Of a stretch of 64,000 nt of DNA, positions 45,724 to 54,747 are shown piece by piece. Numbering within the stretch: position 1 is the stretch's first letter; each line of letters starts with the position of its first letter. The stretch is from Geodermatophilus pulveris (GTDB lineage Bacteria > Actinomycetota > Actinomycetes > Mycobacteriales > Geodermatophilaceae), in contig NZ_FZOO01000002.1 of NCBI RefSeq assembly GCF_900188375.1, forward strand, positions 62,001-126,000, read 5' to 3'. The notes under the pieces are model-generated. The model made no database searches, was not told the origin of the DNA, and saw only the letters and a list, made by a program, of their open reading frames with translations. Both the position numbers and the translations under genes were made by a program.

Positions 45724-46515
45724 TCACCGGACCCCGGTCGACCGCCCGCCGTCGCGGACGCGTCCGGGCACGGGACGGCGGACCCGGCCCGGCAGCCGGT
45801 CGGCCAGCCGGTCCTGCAGGCCCCACCAGGTGACCCGTACCAACGCCTCTTGAACGATCGAACGGCTCATCTTGCTCCTGCCGTACGCCCGCTCGGTGAA
45901 GGTGATGGGCACCTCGACCACTCGGGCGCCGGCCCGGACCGCCCGCCAGGCCCAGTCCACCTGGAAGCAGTAGCCCTGGCTGGCCACGTCGTCGAACGGC
46001 AGCCGGTCGACCAGCTCGCCGCGGACCGCGCGGAAGCCGCCGGTCGCGTCGGCCAGCGGCAGCCGCAGTGACCAGCGCGTCCAGGTGTTGCCGGCCCGGG
46101 AGAGCAGCAGCCGGTGCAGCGGCCAGTCCTCCACCGCGCCGCCGGGGACGTACCGGGAGCCCAGCACCAGGTCGGCGTCGGCGAGGGCGGCCAGCAGGCC
46201 GGGGAGCTGCTCGGGGTGGTGCGAGCCGTCGGCGTCCATCTCCACCAGGACGTCGTAGCCGCGCTCCCGGCCCCAGCGGAAGCCGGCCACGTACGCCGGG
46301 CCCAGGCCGGTCTTCGCGGCCCGCCGCAGCGCGTGCACCCGGGGGTCGCGGGCGGCCAGCTTCTCGGCGAGCTCCCCGGTGCCGTCCGGCGAGCCGTCGT
46401 CCACCACGAGCGCGTGCGCGTCCGGGACGCTGGCGTGCAGCCGCTCCAGAGTGGGCTCGAGGTTCTCCACCTCGTCGTAGGTGGGGACGACGACGAGTAC
46501 CCGCATGCCGCTCAT
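45724..46515 (-). CDS. ppm1: Polyprenol monophosphomannose synthase (Ppm1 catalytic domain)
   Basis: 263 residues. VLVVVPTYDEVENLEPTLERL and VVDDGSPDGTGELAEKLA form the GT-A nucleotide-sugar site; DVLVEMDADGSHHPEQLP has the DAD metal motif; ITFTERAYGRSKMS is typical of dolichol-phosphate-mannose synthases. It makes the mannose donor for protein mannosylation and lipoglycans. ATG 46515 overlaps the lnt stop (ATGA). In mycobacteria the two activities are one protein or adjacent genes, and rbpA is next to them, as here. Confidence 0.93.
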   Translation of the reverse strand: MSGMRVLVVVPTYDEVENLEPTLERLHASVPDAHALVVDDGSPDGTGELAEKLAARDPRVHALRRAAKTGLGPAYVAGFRWGRERGYDVLVEMDADGSHHPEQLPGLLAALADADLVLGSRYVPGGAVEDWPLHRLLLSRAGNTWTRWSLRLPLADATGGFRAVRGELVDRLPFDDVASQGYCFQVDWAWRAVRAGARVVEVPITFTERAYGRSKMSRSIVQEALVRVTWWGLQDRLADRLPGRVRRPVPGRVRDGGRSTGVR

Positions 46516-48116
46516 GCCGCCGCCCGCCCGGCCCGCCGGCGGCGCAGCCCCGGCCCGGCCACCGCGAGCAGCGCGCCGGCGCCCAGAGCCGCCAGCAGCC
46601 ACTCGGGACCGGCCCCCAGCCACTCGGCGGGGGTGGCGGTGTCCCGCTGCGCGATCTCCTCGACGAACACCGCGGACTCGAACAACCTCGAGGAGGCGGC
46701 CAGCGAGCCGTCGGGGGCGATGACCGCGGAGATGCCGCTGGTGGAGGCCAGAGCGACCGGGCGGCCGAACTCGACCGCCCGCACCCGGGCGGCGGCGACC
46801 TGCTGCTCGCTCTCGGCGGTGTAGCCGAAGGTGGCGTTGTTGGTCTGGACGACGATCATCCCGGCGCCGGCCCGGACGCCGTCGCGCACCAGGCCGTCGT
46901 AGACGACCTCGAAGCAGATGACGTCGGCGACCCGCGCCCCGCCGAGCTCGAGCAGGCCCACCTCGTCGCCGGCGGCGAAGTCCCGGCGGACCAGGTCGAC
47001 CTTGTCGCTGAACAGCCGGAAGAAGTCCCGGTGCGGGATGTACTCGGCGAACGGGACGGGGTGCCGCTTGACGTAGGTGTCCCCCGGCCCGGTCTCTGGG
47101 TCCCAGACGACCGCGGTGTTGCTGACATACTCCCCCGGCCCGCCGACGACCGCCCCGACCAGGATCGGTGCGCCGATCGCCCGCGCGGCGGTGGTGATCT
47201 GGGCGGCCGCGTCGGCGTTGCGGTAGGGGTCGATGTCGGAACTGTTCTCCGGCCAGACGACGAGGTCCGGCCGGGGCTGCTCGCCGGCGGCGACGGCCTC
47301 GGCGAGCGCGACCGTCTGCCCGACGTGGTTGTCCAGCACCGCCCGGCGGCGGGCGTTGAACTCCAGGCCCGGCTGGGGGACGTCGCCCTGGACCACCGCG
47401 ACCGTCCGCACCGGCCCGCCCTCGGTGAGCGAGGACCCGGGCAGCGGCAGCCAGGCCAGCCCGCCGAGCGCCGGGACGGCCAGCGCGCCGGCCAGCGCCA
47501 GCGCGGCACCCCTGCGCGCGCCGCGGGCCGACGACCGGGCGGCGGCGGCCAGCAGCGTGCCGGTGAGGGCGATCGCGAAGCCGACGAGGGGCACCCCGCC
47601 GTAGGCGGCGAACGCGAGGAACGGGCCCTCGGTCTGACTCAGCCCCAGCCGGCCCCAGGGGAACCCGCCGAACGGCACCCGCCCGCGCAATGCCTCCTGG
47701 GCCACCCACAGCGCGGCCGCCCACAGCGGCCACAGCGGCAGCCGGGACGTGGCCGCCGTCGCCGCGCCGAGCAGCGCCAGGAAGACCGCCTGCGCGCCGG
47801 CCAGCGCCAGCCACGGGACGGCGCCGACGAAGATGCCGCTCCACGACAGCAGCGGCACGAACCAGCACAGCCCGCAGACCAGGCCCAGCCAGGCGCCGGC
47901 GCGGGCACGCTGCCCGGAGACGGCCAGCGTCAGCGCTGCCGGCCCCAGCGGCGCCAGCCACCACAGCGACCACCCGGGGAAGGCCAGCAGGAGCAGCAGC
48001 CCGGCGGCGGCGGCCAGCGCGGTGCGCCAGGGCAGCCGCCGGGGGGTCCGCGCCCGGGCCGGCCCGGCGGCCCCGGCAGGCCGCGGCAGGGTGCCGGTCG
48101 GTGTCGCTGACGGCAC
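46512..48116 (-). CDS. lnt: Apolipoprotein N-acyltransferase
   Basis: 534 residues. The first half has eight or so membrane helices (AAAAGLLLLLAFPGWSLWWLAP; FGGFPWGRLGLSQ). The second half is a nitrilase-fold domain with Glu in LVVWPENSSD, Lys in TYVKRHPVPFAEYIP and Cys in VICFEVVYD. It acylates the N-terminal Cys of lipoproteins in the membrane. GTG 48116 is chosen because GGGAGG lies five bases upstream; the frame stays open to 48218 but that part looks non-coding. Confidence 0.95.
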   Translation of the reverse strand: MPSATPTGTLPRPAGAAGPARARTPRRLPWRTALAAAAGLLLLLAFPGWSLWWLAPLGPAALTLAVSGQRARAGAWLGLVCGLCWFVPLLSWSGIFVGAVPWLALAGAQAVFLALLGAATAATSRLPLWPLWAAALWVAQEALRGRVPFGGFPWGRLGLSQTEGPFLAFAAYGGVPLVGFAIALTGTLLAAAARSSARGARRGAALALAGALAVPALGGLAWLPLPGSSLTEGGPVRTVAVVQGDVPQPGLEFNARRRAVLDNHVGQTVALAEAVAAGEQPRPDLVVWPENSSDIDPYRNADAAAQITTAARAIGAPILVGAVVGGPGEYVSNTAVVWDPETGPGDTYVKRHPVPFAEYIPHRDFFRLFSDKVDLVRRDFAAGDEVGLLELGGARVADVICFEVVYDGLVRDGVRAGAGMIVVQTNNATFGYTAESEQQVAAARVRAVEFGRPVALASTSGISAVIAPDGSLAASSRLFESAVFVEEIAQRDTATPAEWLGAGPEWLLAALGAGALLAVAGPGLRRRRAGRAAA

Positions 48117-48239
48117 CCGCGCCTCCCTGCACCCGTGCGGCCGGGGACCCCCGGCCACTGACCTGACCCAGCATCCCATCCCGATCACCGCGCGTGGCTC
48201 CCGCGCGCGGGAGGGCACGCGGGAACACCGTCCGCGCCG

Positions 48240-49757
48240 CTACAGCGGCTGTAGCGAGTGACCACCGACGACCAGCAGTCGGCAGGCGGGGCGGCTGCGG
48301 CCGGCGAGGACGGCCGACAGCGTCTCCCCCGTCGCCCACAGCGCCAGGTCGGCCGGCGCGCCCACGGCGAGCGGCCCCTGCGGGTGCTCGGCGCGGGCGG
48401 CGTACCAGCCGCCGTGGGTCGCGGCGTCGAACGCGTCGAAGGGCCGCAGCCCCGACGCCGGCGTGCGGTGGTCGACCGCGGCGTGCACCCCGCCCCACGG
48501 GTCCAGCGGGGTGACCGGGGCGTCGCTGCCCAGGGCGAGCGGCACACCGGCGTCGGCGAGGTCGGCGAAGGGGTTGGCGGCCAGCGCGCGGTCGACGCCG
48601 AGCCGCTCGGCGTACATGCCGGCGTCCCCGCCCCAGGCGGCGTCGAAGGCCGGCTGCACGCTGGCGACCATCCCCCACTCCCGCATCCGCCCGACGGCGT
48701 CGGGACCGGTCAGCTCGACGTGCTCCAGGCGGTGCCGGCAGGCGCGCACCGCGGCCGCGCCGAGCTCCTCGACGACGGCGCCGACGGCGGCGAGCACCTG
48801 GTCGACCGCGGCGTCCCCGATGACGTGGAAGCCGGCCTGCACGCCGGCGCGGGTGCAGGCGCGGACGTGGTCGACCAGCGACGACGCGTCGAACCTCAGG
48901 TGCCCGGCGGTGTCGGGCCGGTCGCTGTAGGGCCGGTGCAGCGCCGCGGTGTGCGAGCCCAGCGCGCCGTCGCAGAACAGGTCGCCCCCGGCGCCGGCCA
49001 GGCCCAGCTCGCGCACCACGTCCAGCCCGCCGCGCTCGGCGAGCTCGCCCCAGTAGCCGAGCACCCGGGGCCCGGGCTCGGCGGCGGCGAGGGCCAGCAG
49101 CCCGGCGAGGTCGTCGGCGCCGGACACCTCCGGGCCGGCCATCTCGTGCAGGCTGCCGACGCCCAGGGCCGCGGCCGCCGCGCGGGCCGCCCGCTGGGCG
49201 GCGCGGCGCTGCCCGGGGTCCACCGCGCCGTAGGCGGCCCGGCGGGCGGCGTGGTGGGCGTCCAGGCGCAGCTGCCCGCCGGGGTCGGAGCCGGGCATCC
49301 CGGCGATGCCCGGCACCCGGTCCAGCAGCGCCGTGGAGACCGCCGCGGAGTGGACGTCGACCCGCGCCAGGTAGGCCGGCCGGTCGCCGACGGCGGCGTC
49401 CACGTCGTGCCGGGTGAGGCCGCGGCCCTCCGGCCAGCCGGTCTCGTCCCAGCCGGTGCCCAGCAGGATCCCGGACGGCGTGGCAGCGGCGTGCGCCCGG
49501 AGCGCCGCCACGGCGTCCCGGAGGCTCAGGCTCGAGTGGAGGTCGAGGCCGGTGAGGGCCAGGCCGGTCGCAGTGGCGTGCACGTGGGCGTCGACGAACG
49601 CCGGGGTGAGCAGCGCCCCCTCCCCCGCGACCCGCCGGTCGGCGGCCGGTGCACCGGCGGCGTCGCCCAGCCAGGCGACCCGGCCGTCCCGCACCAGCAG
49701 CGCCCGGCCGGCGCGATCGCCCACCGTCACGTCGGTGACCAGCAGGCTCTCGGTCAC
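48240..49757 (-). CDS. Amidohydrolase family protein (YtcJ-like)
   Basis: 505 residues. LLTPAFVDAHVHATATGLALTGLDL has the metal-binding HxH; the barrel continues with LHEMAGPEVSG, GFHVIGDAAVD, CRHRLEHVEL and LALGSDAPVTPLDPWGGVHAAV, all typical of the YtcJ-like branch. It is cytoplasmic, with unknown substrate (N-acyl or urea-type bonds). GTG 49757 is the start. Confidence 0.87.
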   Translation of the reverse strand: MTESLLVTDVTVGDRAGRALLVRDGRVAWLGDAAGAPAADRRVAGEGALLTPAFVDAHVHATATGLALTGLDLHSSLSLRDAVAALRAHAAATPSGILLGTGWDETGWPEGRGLTRHDVDAAVGDRPAYLARVDVHSAAVSTALLDRVPGIAGMPGSDPGGQLRLDAHHAARRAAYGAVDPGQRRAAQRAARAAAAALGVGSLHEMAGPEVSGADDLAGLLALAAAEPGPRVLGYWGELAERGGLDVVRELGLAGAGGDLFCDGALGSHTAALHRPYSDRPDTAGHLRFDASSLVDHVRACTRAGVQAGFHVIGDAAVDQVLAAVGAVVEELGAAAVRACRHRLEHVELTGPDAVGRMREWGMVASVQPAFDAAWGGDAGMYAERLGVDRALAANPFADLADAGVPLALGSDAPVTPLDPWGGVHAAVDHRTPASGLRPFDAFDAATHGGWYAARAEHPQGPLAVGAPADLALWATGETLSAVLAGRSRPACRLLVVGGHSLQPL

Positions 49758-49885
49758 AGGCCGCCCCTCCGTCGCGGGCGCCGTCCGCGCCCGGGGAGGA
49801 AGGACACCACGGCCCCGTCCGCGGCCGGTGGGCGGGGTCCGGCGTCCGGTGGCCGCCGCGGGGTCCCGGCGGTAGGCAGGACGGC

Positions 49886-50416
49886 GTGGGGGCCGACGGT
49901 CCGGAGCTGCGCACCGCCCGGCTGCGGCTGCGCGCCTGGACGACCGGCCGGGCGGACCTGGCGCGCCTGCTGGACCTCTACGGCCGCGACGAGGTCACCC
50001 GCTGGCTGGGCGGCCCGCCGTCGGTGCCGCCGCTGGAGCTGGTCGCCCGCTGGCGTGCGGTCGGCCGGGCCGACGGCCGCTCCGGCGTGTGGGCGCTGGA
50101 GGTCGCGGGGCACGGGACGGTGGCCGGCACGGTGCTGCTCAAGCCGCTGCCCCGCGGGGTGGGCGAGGTGGAGGTCGGCTGGCACCTGCACCCGGACAGC
50201 TGGGGCCGCGGCTACGCCACCGAGGCCGCGCGGGCGGTGGTCGACCGGGCCTTCGCCGCGGGACTGCCGGAGGTCTACGCCGTCGTCCGGCCCGGCAACA
50301 CCGCCTCGGCGGCCGTCTGCGCGCGGCTGGACATGACCCCGTTGGGCCGGGTGCGCCGGTGGTACGACGTCGAGCTCGACGCCTTCCGGCTGGTGGCCCC
50401 GGCGGTGGTGGAGTAG
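49886..50416 (+). CDS. GNAT acetyltransferase, RimJ/RimL-like
   Basis: 176 residues. LRTARLRLRAWTTGRADLARLL is the RimJ/RimL-like opening; EVEVGWHLHPDSWGRGYATEAARAVV is the acetyl-CoA loop; VVRPGNTASAAVCARLDMTPLGRVRRWYDVELDAF is the family ending. It may act on protein N-termini or small molecules. Convergent with the acyltransferase gene. Confidence 0.88.
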   Translation: MGADGPELRTARLRLRAWTTGRADLARLLDLYGRDEVTRWLGGPPSVPPLELVARWRAVGRADGRSGVWALEVAGHGTVAGTVLLKPLPRGVGEVEVGWHLHPDSWGRGYATEAARAVVDRAFAAGLPEVYAVVRPGNTASAAVCARLDMTPLGRVRRWYDVELDAFRLVAPAVVE

Positions 50417-50417
50417 C

Positions 50418-51278
50418 TCAGCGGGTCGGGCGGCGGCGCACCAGGGCCCTGATCCGGCCCAGCGGGCTCGTCCGGGGGCGGGTGCCGCGCACGTCGCCGT
50501 GGTCCAGCCGCGCGGCCTCCTCCATCGTCGGCGCCGTGCCGCCCAGGTGCGCCGGCTGCCACCACCGGTCCTCCGGGCCGGCCGGCTGCTGTGGGTAGGT
50601 CCGCTGCGCGTGGTCCACGAGCTCCTCCATCGCCGCGCGGATGCGCTGCAGCAGCCGGCGCGGCTCCTCCCCCGGCTCGGGGTGGATCGGCTCGCCCAGG
50701 ACCACCGTGACCGCGACGCCGCGCCGCAGCTCGATCGGGTGGTGCTTGGTGAACACCCGCTGGCCGCCCCACACCGCCGCGGGGAGCACCGGGACGCCCG
50801 CGTCGATCGCCATGCGCGCCGCCCCCGCCTTGAGGTCCTTCACGCGGAAGCTGCTGCTGATCGTCGCCTCCGGGAAGACGCCGACCACCTCGCCGTCCTT
50901 GAGCGCGCGGACGGCGAGGTCGAAGGCCGCCGCCCCGGCCCGGCGGTCGACCGGGATGTGGTGCATCGACCGCATGAGCGGCCCGGAGACGCCGTGACGG
51001 AACACCGACTCCTTGGCCATGAACCGCACCAGCCGCTGCCGCGGCAGCGCGGCCAGCCCGAGGAAGGTGAAGTCCAGGTAGCTGACGTGGTTGCTGCAGA
51101 CCACCGCGCCGCCGGTCGCCGGCACGTGCTCGGCGCCGCGGACGTCGAAGCGGAAGCCGAGCAGCCGGAACGCGACGAGCACCAGCCGGATGACCGTCCG
51201 GTAGGCGCGGTCGCGGGGGTCCGGGCGGCGGCCGAAGAGGTCCCGGCGGACGGCGTCGCGCCAGCGGGCGGTGTGCAT
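50418..51278 (-). CDS. 1-acyl-sn-glycerol-3-phosphate acyltransferase family (PlsC-like)
   Basis: 286 residues. NHVSYLDFTFLG gives NHxxxxD with the catalytic His; VGVFPEATISSSF is the PEGT-like motif (here PEAT); AAVWGGQRVFTKHHP is the family's later motif. It probably transfers an acyl chain to lysophosphatidate or a related acceptor at the membrane. The tail (ARLDHGDVRGTRPRTSP) is variable. ATG 51278 is the first good start. Confidence 0.9.
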   Translation of the reverse strand: MHTARWRDAVRRDLFGRRPDPRDRAYRTVIRLVLVAFRLLGFRFDVRGAEHVPATGGAVVCSNHVSYLDFTFLGLAALPRQRLVRFMAKESVFRHGVSGPLMRSMHHIPVDRRAGAAAFDLAVRALKDGEVVGVFPEATISSSFRVKDLKAGAARMAIDAGVPVLPAAVWGGQRVFTKHHPIELRRGVAVTVVLGEPIHPEPGEEPRRLLQRIRAAMEELVDHAQRTYPQQPAGPEDRWWQPAHLGGTAPTMEEAARLDHGDVRGTRPRTSPLGRIRALVRRRPTR

Positions 51279-51313
51279 GGCGGGACAGTAGCCGCCGTCC
51301 CCCGGCGCCGCCC

Positions 51314-52468
51314 TCAGGAGTGGGTCGCCTCCACCGCGGCGCGCACGACCGCGGTCAGGTCCCCGGTCTGCGCGAACACCCGCCGCTGCAGGTCCGCGCC
51401 GGTGCCCCGGTCGAGGACGGCGGCGACCCCGTCGGCCACCCGCCGCTCGTCGCCGGCGGTCGCCAGCGCGGGCCGCACGTGCCCCAGCAGCGCGGTCACC
51501 ACCTCCACCGCCGGTGCGGGCCGGCCGGTGGCCGGGTGCACGAGGTCCCCGCCCAGGCCGGAGCGGCTGGCCCGCCAGGCGGCCATGCGCACCACCTCGC
51601 TGCGGACGGCGGGCGCCGGAAGCCCGGCCCGCCACTCCCCCGCCGCGGTCTCCACCAGCCCGCGCACCAGGCCGGCGAGGGTGACCGCGTCCTCGGCGTG
51701 CAGCGCGACGTCGGCGACCCGCACCTCCACCGTGGGCCACCGCTCGGACAGCCGGGCGTCGAAGTAGACCATCCCGGCGTCCACGATCGTCTCCGTCGCG
51801 AGCAGGTCCGCGACCAGCCGGTGGTAGCCGGCCGCGTCGCCGAACAGCTCGTTGGGGCCCGAGGACGGCCAGCGGCCCCACGCCTGGGCCCGGTAGCTGG
51901 CGTGGCCGCTGTCCTCGCCCAGCCAGAACGGCGAGTTGGCGGTGAGCGCGGTCAGCACCGGCAGCCAGACGCGGACCCGGTCGAGCACCGCCACGCCCTC
52001 CTCGTCGTCCTCGACCGAGACGTGCACGTGGCAGCCGCAGGTCAGCTGGTCGGCGGCGGTGAGGCCGAAGGTGTCGGCCATCCGCGCGTACCGCCGCCCG
52101 GGGGTGTCCAGGGGTTCCACGCGCACCGGGGAGCTGGCCAGCGCCGCCACCCGGGCGCCCGCGCCGCGGGCCGCTGCGTCCGCCCGGTCCCGCCAGTGCC
52201 GCAGGTCGCCGGCGACGTCGTCCAGGGCGGTGCAGACGCGGGTGCCGAACTCCAGCTGCTGGGCCTTCAGCTCGGGCACCAGCCTGCCGACCGGGTCCGC
52301 CGCCGCGTCGTCCTGCTCCTCGGCGCGGTCGTGCTCGGACACGGTCTCGCCCTCCCCCCGGCCGGCCGCCACCTCGAGCGCGGCCGGACCCAGCGGTACC
52401 GGCCGCCCCGCGGGGTCGACGACCAGCAGCTCCTCCTCGACGCCCACCGTCCGCACGGCGACCAGCAT
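51314..52468 (-). CDS. Carboxylate-amine ligase of the GCS2 (YbdK/EgtA-like) family
   Basis: 384 residues. TVGVEEELLVVDPAGRPVPLGP is the GCS2 opening; CGCHVHVSVEDDEEGVAVLDRV and YFDARLSERWPTVEVRVADV contain the ATP/metal and substrate regions; NSPFWLGEDSGHASYRAQAWGRWPSSGP is strongly conserved. Members ligate glutamate to cysteine or another amine; the exact product is not fixed by sequence. No egtB/egtD genes are nearby, so ergothioneine synthesis is not supported. ATG 52468 or GTG 52474 may be used. Confidence 0.85.
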   Translation of the reverse strand: MLVAVRTVGVEEELLVVDPAGRPVPLGPAALEVAAGRGEGETVSEHDRAEEQDDAAADPVGRLVPELKAQQLEFGTRVCTALDDVAGDLRHWRDRADAAARGAGARVAALASSPVRVEPLDTPGRRYARMADTFGLTAADQLTCGCHVHVSVEDDEEGVAVLDRVRVWLPVLTALTANSPFWLGEDSGHASYRAQAWGRWPSSGPNELFGDAAGYHRLVADLLATETIVDAGMVYFDARLSERWPTVEVRVADVALHAEDAVTLAGLVRGLVETAAGEWRAGLPAPAVRSEVVRMAAWRASRSGLGGDLVHPATGRPAPAVEVVTALLGHVRPALATAGDERRVADGVAAVLDRGTGADLQRRVFAQTGDLTAVVRAAVEATHS

Positions 52469-52575
52469 CGTCACCGGGCGGGATCGCCGCGCGCCGGCGC
52501 CCACCACCGGGTCGGTCGTCGCGGTGGCTTTCCCTGTCGGTGTTGGTCTTCCTCCTGTGTGTATTTTGCTCACTT

Positions 52576-52589
52576 GTTCGGCATAACGG
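52576..52589 (-). repeat. Dispersed 14-bp motif, copy 5
   Basis: Read on the minus strand: CCGTTATGCCGAAC, two changes from consensus. It lies 13 bases before the ATG at 52603. If its plus-strand side (GGCATAACGG) is a -10-like element, the next gene would be leaderless. Confidence 0.75.
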
Positions 52590-52602
52590 TAGTGTGCACG
52601 GC

Positions 52603-53460
52603 ATGGTCGCCCGTTGGACGCCGCCCCTGCCCGCGATGCCGGCCCCGCCACCGGAGCGGGCCTGGCAGCGCCTCCCCGTCCCGCCGGGCTACGAGGTGCA
52701 GTGGCGCCGGCTGGTGGACGCCGCCCTCGAGGTGGGCATGGGCCCCGACGCCCTCGCCGAGGAGGGCATGGACCCGGTCGCGGCGGCGCGCGGCTGGAAG
52801 CCGGCCACCGTGGCCCTCTACAGCAAGGTGGCCCGGTACGGCGGCATCGCGCTGCCGACGGTCCGGACGCCGGAGCCCGACCCGCTCACCCTGGAGCTGC
52901 GGCCGCTGTCCCAGGTGCGCAGTGAGGACCCCGAGCACCTGCGCACCGTCGCGTGGTGCGCGCTGGCCCTGGGCTGGCCGGCGACCGTGGGCCAGTTCCG
53001 CACGCTGCGCCGCGACCAGGTGTCCCCCACCGCCCGGCGGGTCGTCGTCCGCACCGACGACGGCGAGTGGTCGGTGCCCGGCGCGCTCACCGCCTGGCAC
53101 GCCTGGGAGGACTGCCGGGCCCGCTTCCCCGCCCTCGCCGACAGCCCGTGGGTGCTGCCCGCACTGCGCCGCGGACCCGGCCCGGCCTCGGCGGTCGGCG
53201 CCCGGCTGTCCAGCCAGGCGCTGCAGGTCACCTTCGCCAAGCACGCCGTCCGGACCGCCCACCACCTCCGGCTCACCGCCCCCCCGTCCCGGCGCGAGGA
53301 GGTCGACGCGCTCGCCGTGCAGTACCTGACGCTCTCCTACGACTCCTACCGGCGCCTGGCCCTCGCGGCGGGAGCCGAGCCGGTCGCCCCCCGCGGGGCC
53401 GTCCGCGCCCGGCGCAGCATCGCGCGGGCCGCCCGGGAGGCCATCGGCCGCCGGGCCTGA
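52603..53460 (+). CDS. Uncharacterised protein, distantly tyrosine-recombinase-like
   Basis: 285 residues from ATG 52603; an upstream in-frame ATG (52540) would cross the motif at 52576 and is rejected. The central part resembles a tyrosine recombinase in layout: HLRTVAWCALALGWPATVGQFRTLRRDQV (where XerC-like proteins have GLRxSE), a beta pair with VVVRTDDGEWSVPG, then helices LSSQALQVTFAKHAVRTAHHL and YLTLSYDSYRRLA. The first catalytic Arg is not in place, so activity is doubtful. It is a weak similarity by eye only. The gene is bounded on both sides by same-orientation copies of the 14-bp motif. Confidence 0.6.
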   Translation: MVARWTPPLPAMPAPPPERAWQRLPVPPGYEVQWRRLVDAALEVGMGPDALAEEGMDPVAAARGWKPATVALYSKVARYGGIALPTVRTPEPDPLTLELRPLSQVRSEDPEHLRTVAWCALALGWPATVGQFRTLRRDQVSPTARRVVVRTDDGEWSVPGALTAWHAWEDCRARFPALADSPWVLPALRRGPGPASAVGARLSSQALQVTFAKHAVRTAHHLRLTAPPSRREEVDALAVQYLTLSYDSYRRLALAAGAEPVAPRGAVRARRSIARAAREAIGRRA

Positions 53461-53519
53461 CCTGCGGCCGTTCTCCCCGTCGTTGCGTGTGCCGTCTTCC
53501 CGGTGATGGTGACGCGTCA

Positions 53520-53533
53520 GTTGGGGATAACGG
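53520..53533 (-). repeat. Dispersed 14-bp motif, copy 6 (exact consensus)
   Basis: Read on the minus strand: CCGTTATCCCCAAC. It lies in the convergent gap between the tyrosine-recombinase-like gene and the radical SAM gene, so it is not a promoter for either. Confidence 0.85.
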
Positions 53534-53575
53534 CAGTACGCCGCGCGGGGCCCGCCCGTGCTGCCACCACCGGCC

Positions 53576-54685
53576 TCAGAGCAGCGTCAGCTGCTCGACG
53601 GCGGGCGGCGGCGCCGGCCGCGACCGCGGGGCCGCCGGGCGGGTCGCCGGCAGGCTGCCGGCCGGGAAGTCGCTGTCCCCGTCGCCGGGGATGCCCGCCG
53701 GTGTGCCGCCGGCGCCGCGGGCCGCTCCCCCGGCCTGCCGGTCCAGGCCGTGCCGGGCCAGCAGCGGGGCGACCCGCTCGGTCAGCCGGCTGCGGTACTC
53801 CGGCGCCGCGAGCGCCCCGCGGCGGTAGAGCTGCCGGTAGCGCGGGACGAGCTGCGGGTGCTCGCGGGCCAGCCAGGCGGAGAACCACTCCCGGGCGCCG
53901 GGGCGCAGGTGCAGCGGGACGACGGTGACACCGGTCGCGCCGGCCTCGGCGATGTCCCGCAGGGTGGCGTCCAGGTCGGCCGGCCCGTCGGTGAGCCCGG
54001 GCAGCACCGGGGCGAGGAAGACCCCGCAGGGCAGGCCGGCGTCGGTGATCGCCCGCACCAGCTCCAGGCGGGCCCGCGGGCTGGGCACCCCGGGCTCGAG
54101 CGAGGCGTGCAGCGCGTCGTCCCGGACCGCCAGCGAGACGCCGAGCCCGACCGGGACGTCGCGGGCCGCGGCGGCCAGCAGCGGCAGGTCGCGCCGCAGC
54201 AGGGTGCCCTTCGTCAGGATCGAGAACGGCGTGCCCGAGCCGGCCAGCGCGGAGACGATGCCGGGCATCAGCCGGTAGCGGCCCTCGGCGCGCTGGTAGG
54301 GGTCGGTGTTGGTGCCCAGCGCCACGTGCTCACGCCGCCAGGAGGGCCGGGCCAGCTCGCGGCGCAGCACGTCGGCCAGGTTGGTCTTGACGACGACCTG
54401 GGTGTCGAAGTCCCGGCCGGTGTCCAGCTCCAGCCACTGGTGGGTGCTGCGGGAGAAGCAGTACACACACGAGTGACTGCATCCGCGGTAGGGGTTGATC
54501 GTCCAGCGGAACGGCATGGGCGAGTCGCCGGGCACCTCGTTGAGCGCGCTGCGGCTGCGCACCTCGTGGAAGGTCAGCCCGGGGAACTCCGGCACCTGGA
54601 CGCTGCGCAGCAGCCCGCGCACCGACGGCATGCCGGGCAGCGTCCCCGGCTCGTCGGCGTCCAGCCGCTGCGCGTCCCACCGCAT
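53576..54685 (-). CDS. Radical SAM protein, Rv2578c-like (SPL-type)
   Basis: 369 residues. The Fe-S motif CSHSCVYCF (CxxxCxxC) is in NPYRGCSHSCVYCFSRSTHQW; GTNTDPYQRAEGRYRLMPG and ILTKGTLLRRDLPLL belong to the spore photoproduct lyase-like/Rv2578c family. The M. tuberculosis orthologue is DNA-damage inducible. Here a LexA box abuts the start, so SOS control is expected and a DNA- or nucleotide-repair role is likely. ATG 54685 (MRWDAQ) matches the orthologue's start; ATG 54694 is the alternative. The C-terminal 50 residues are Pro/Ala rich. Confidence 0.88.
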   Translation of the reverse strand: MRWDAQRLDADEPGTLPGMPSVRGLLRSVQVPEFPGLTFHEVRSRSALNEVPGDSPMPFRWTINPYRGCSHSCVYCFSRSTHQWLELDTGRDFDTQVVVKTNLADVLRRELARPSWRREHVALGTNTDPYQRAEGRYRLMPGIVSALAGSGTPFSILTKGTLLRRDLPLLAAAARDVPVGLGVSLAVRDDALHASLEPGVPSPRARLELVRAITDAGLPCGVFLAPVLPGLTDGPADLDATLRDIAEAGATGVTVVPLHLRPGAREWFSAWLAREHPQLVPRYRQLYRRGALAAPEYRSRLTERVAPLLARHGLDRQAGGAARGAGGTPAGIPGDGDSDFPAGSLPATRPAAPRSRPAPPPAVEQLTLL

Positions 54686-54694
54686 GCCGGCCAT

Positions 54695-54710
54695 CCGAAC
54701 ACATGTTCGA
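54695..54710. promoter_or_regulatory. LexA (SOS) box before the radical SAM gene
   Basis: CCGAACACATGTTCGA: GAAC-N4-GTTC with one changed outer base relative to the actinobacterial SOS box TCGAACRNRYGTTCGA. It ends one base before the alternative ATG at 54694, so LexA would sit on the promoter/start region of the radical SAM gene. Confidence 0.85.
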
Positions 54711-54747
54711 CCAGGTGTCCAGCCGGGCCCGCGCGGGCTCCCCGGGG

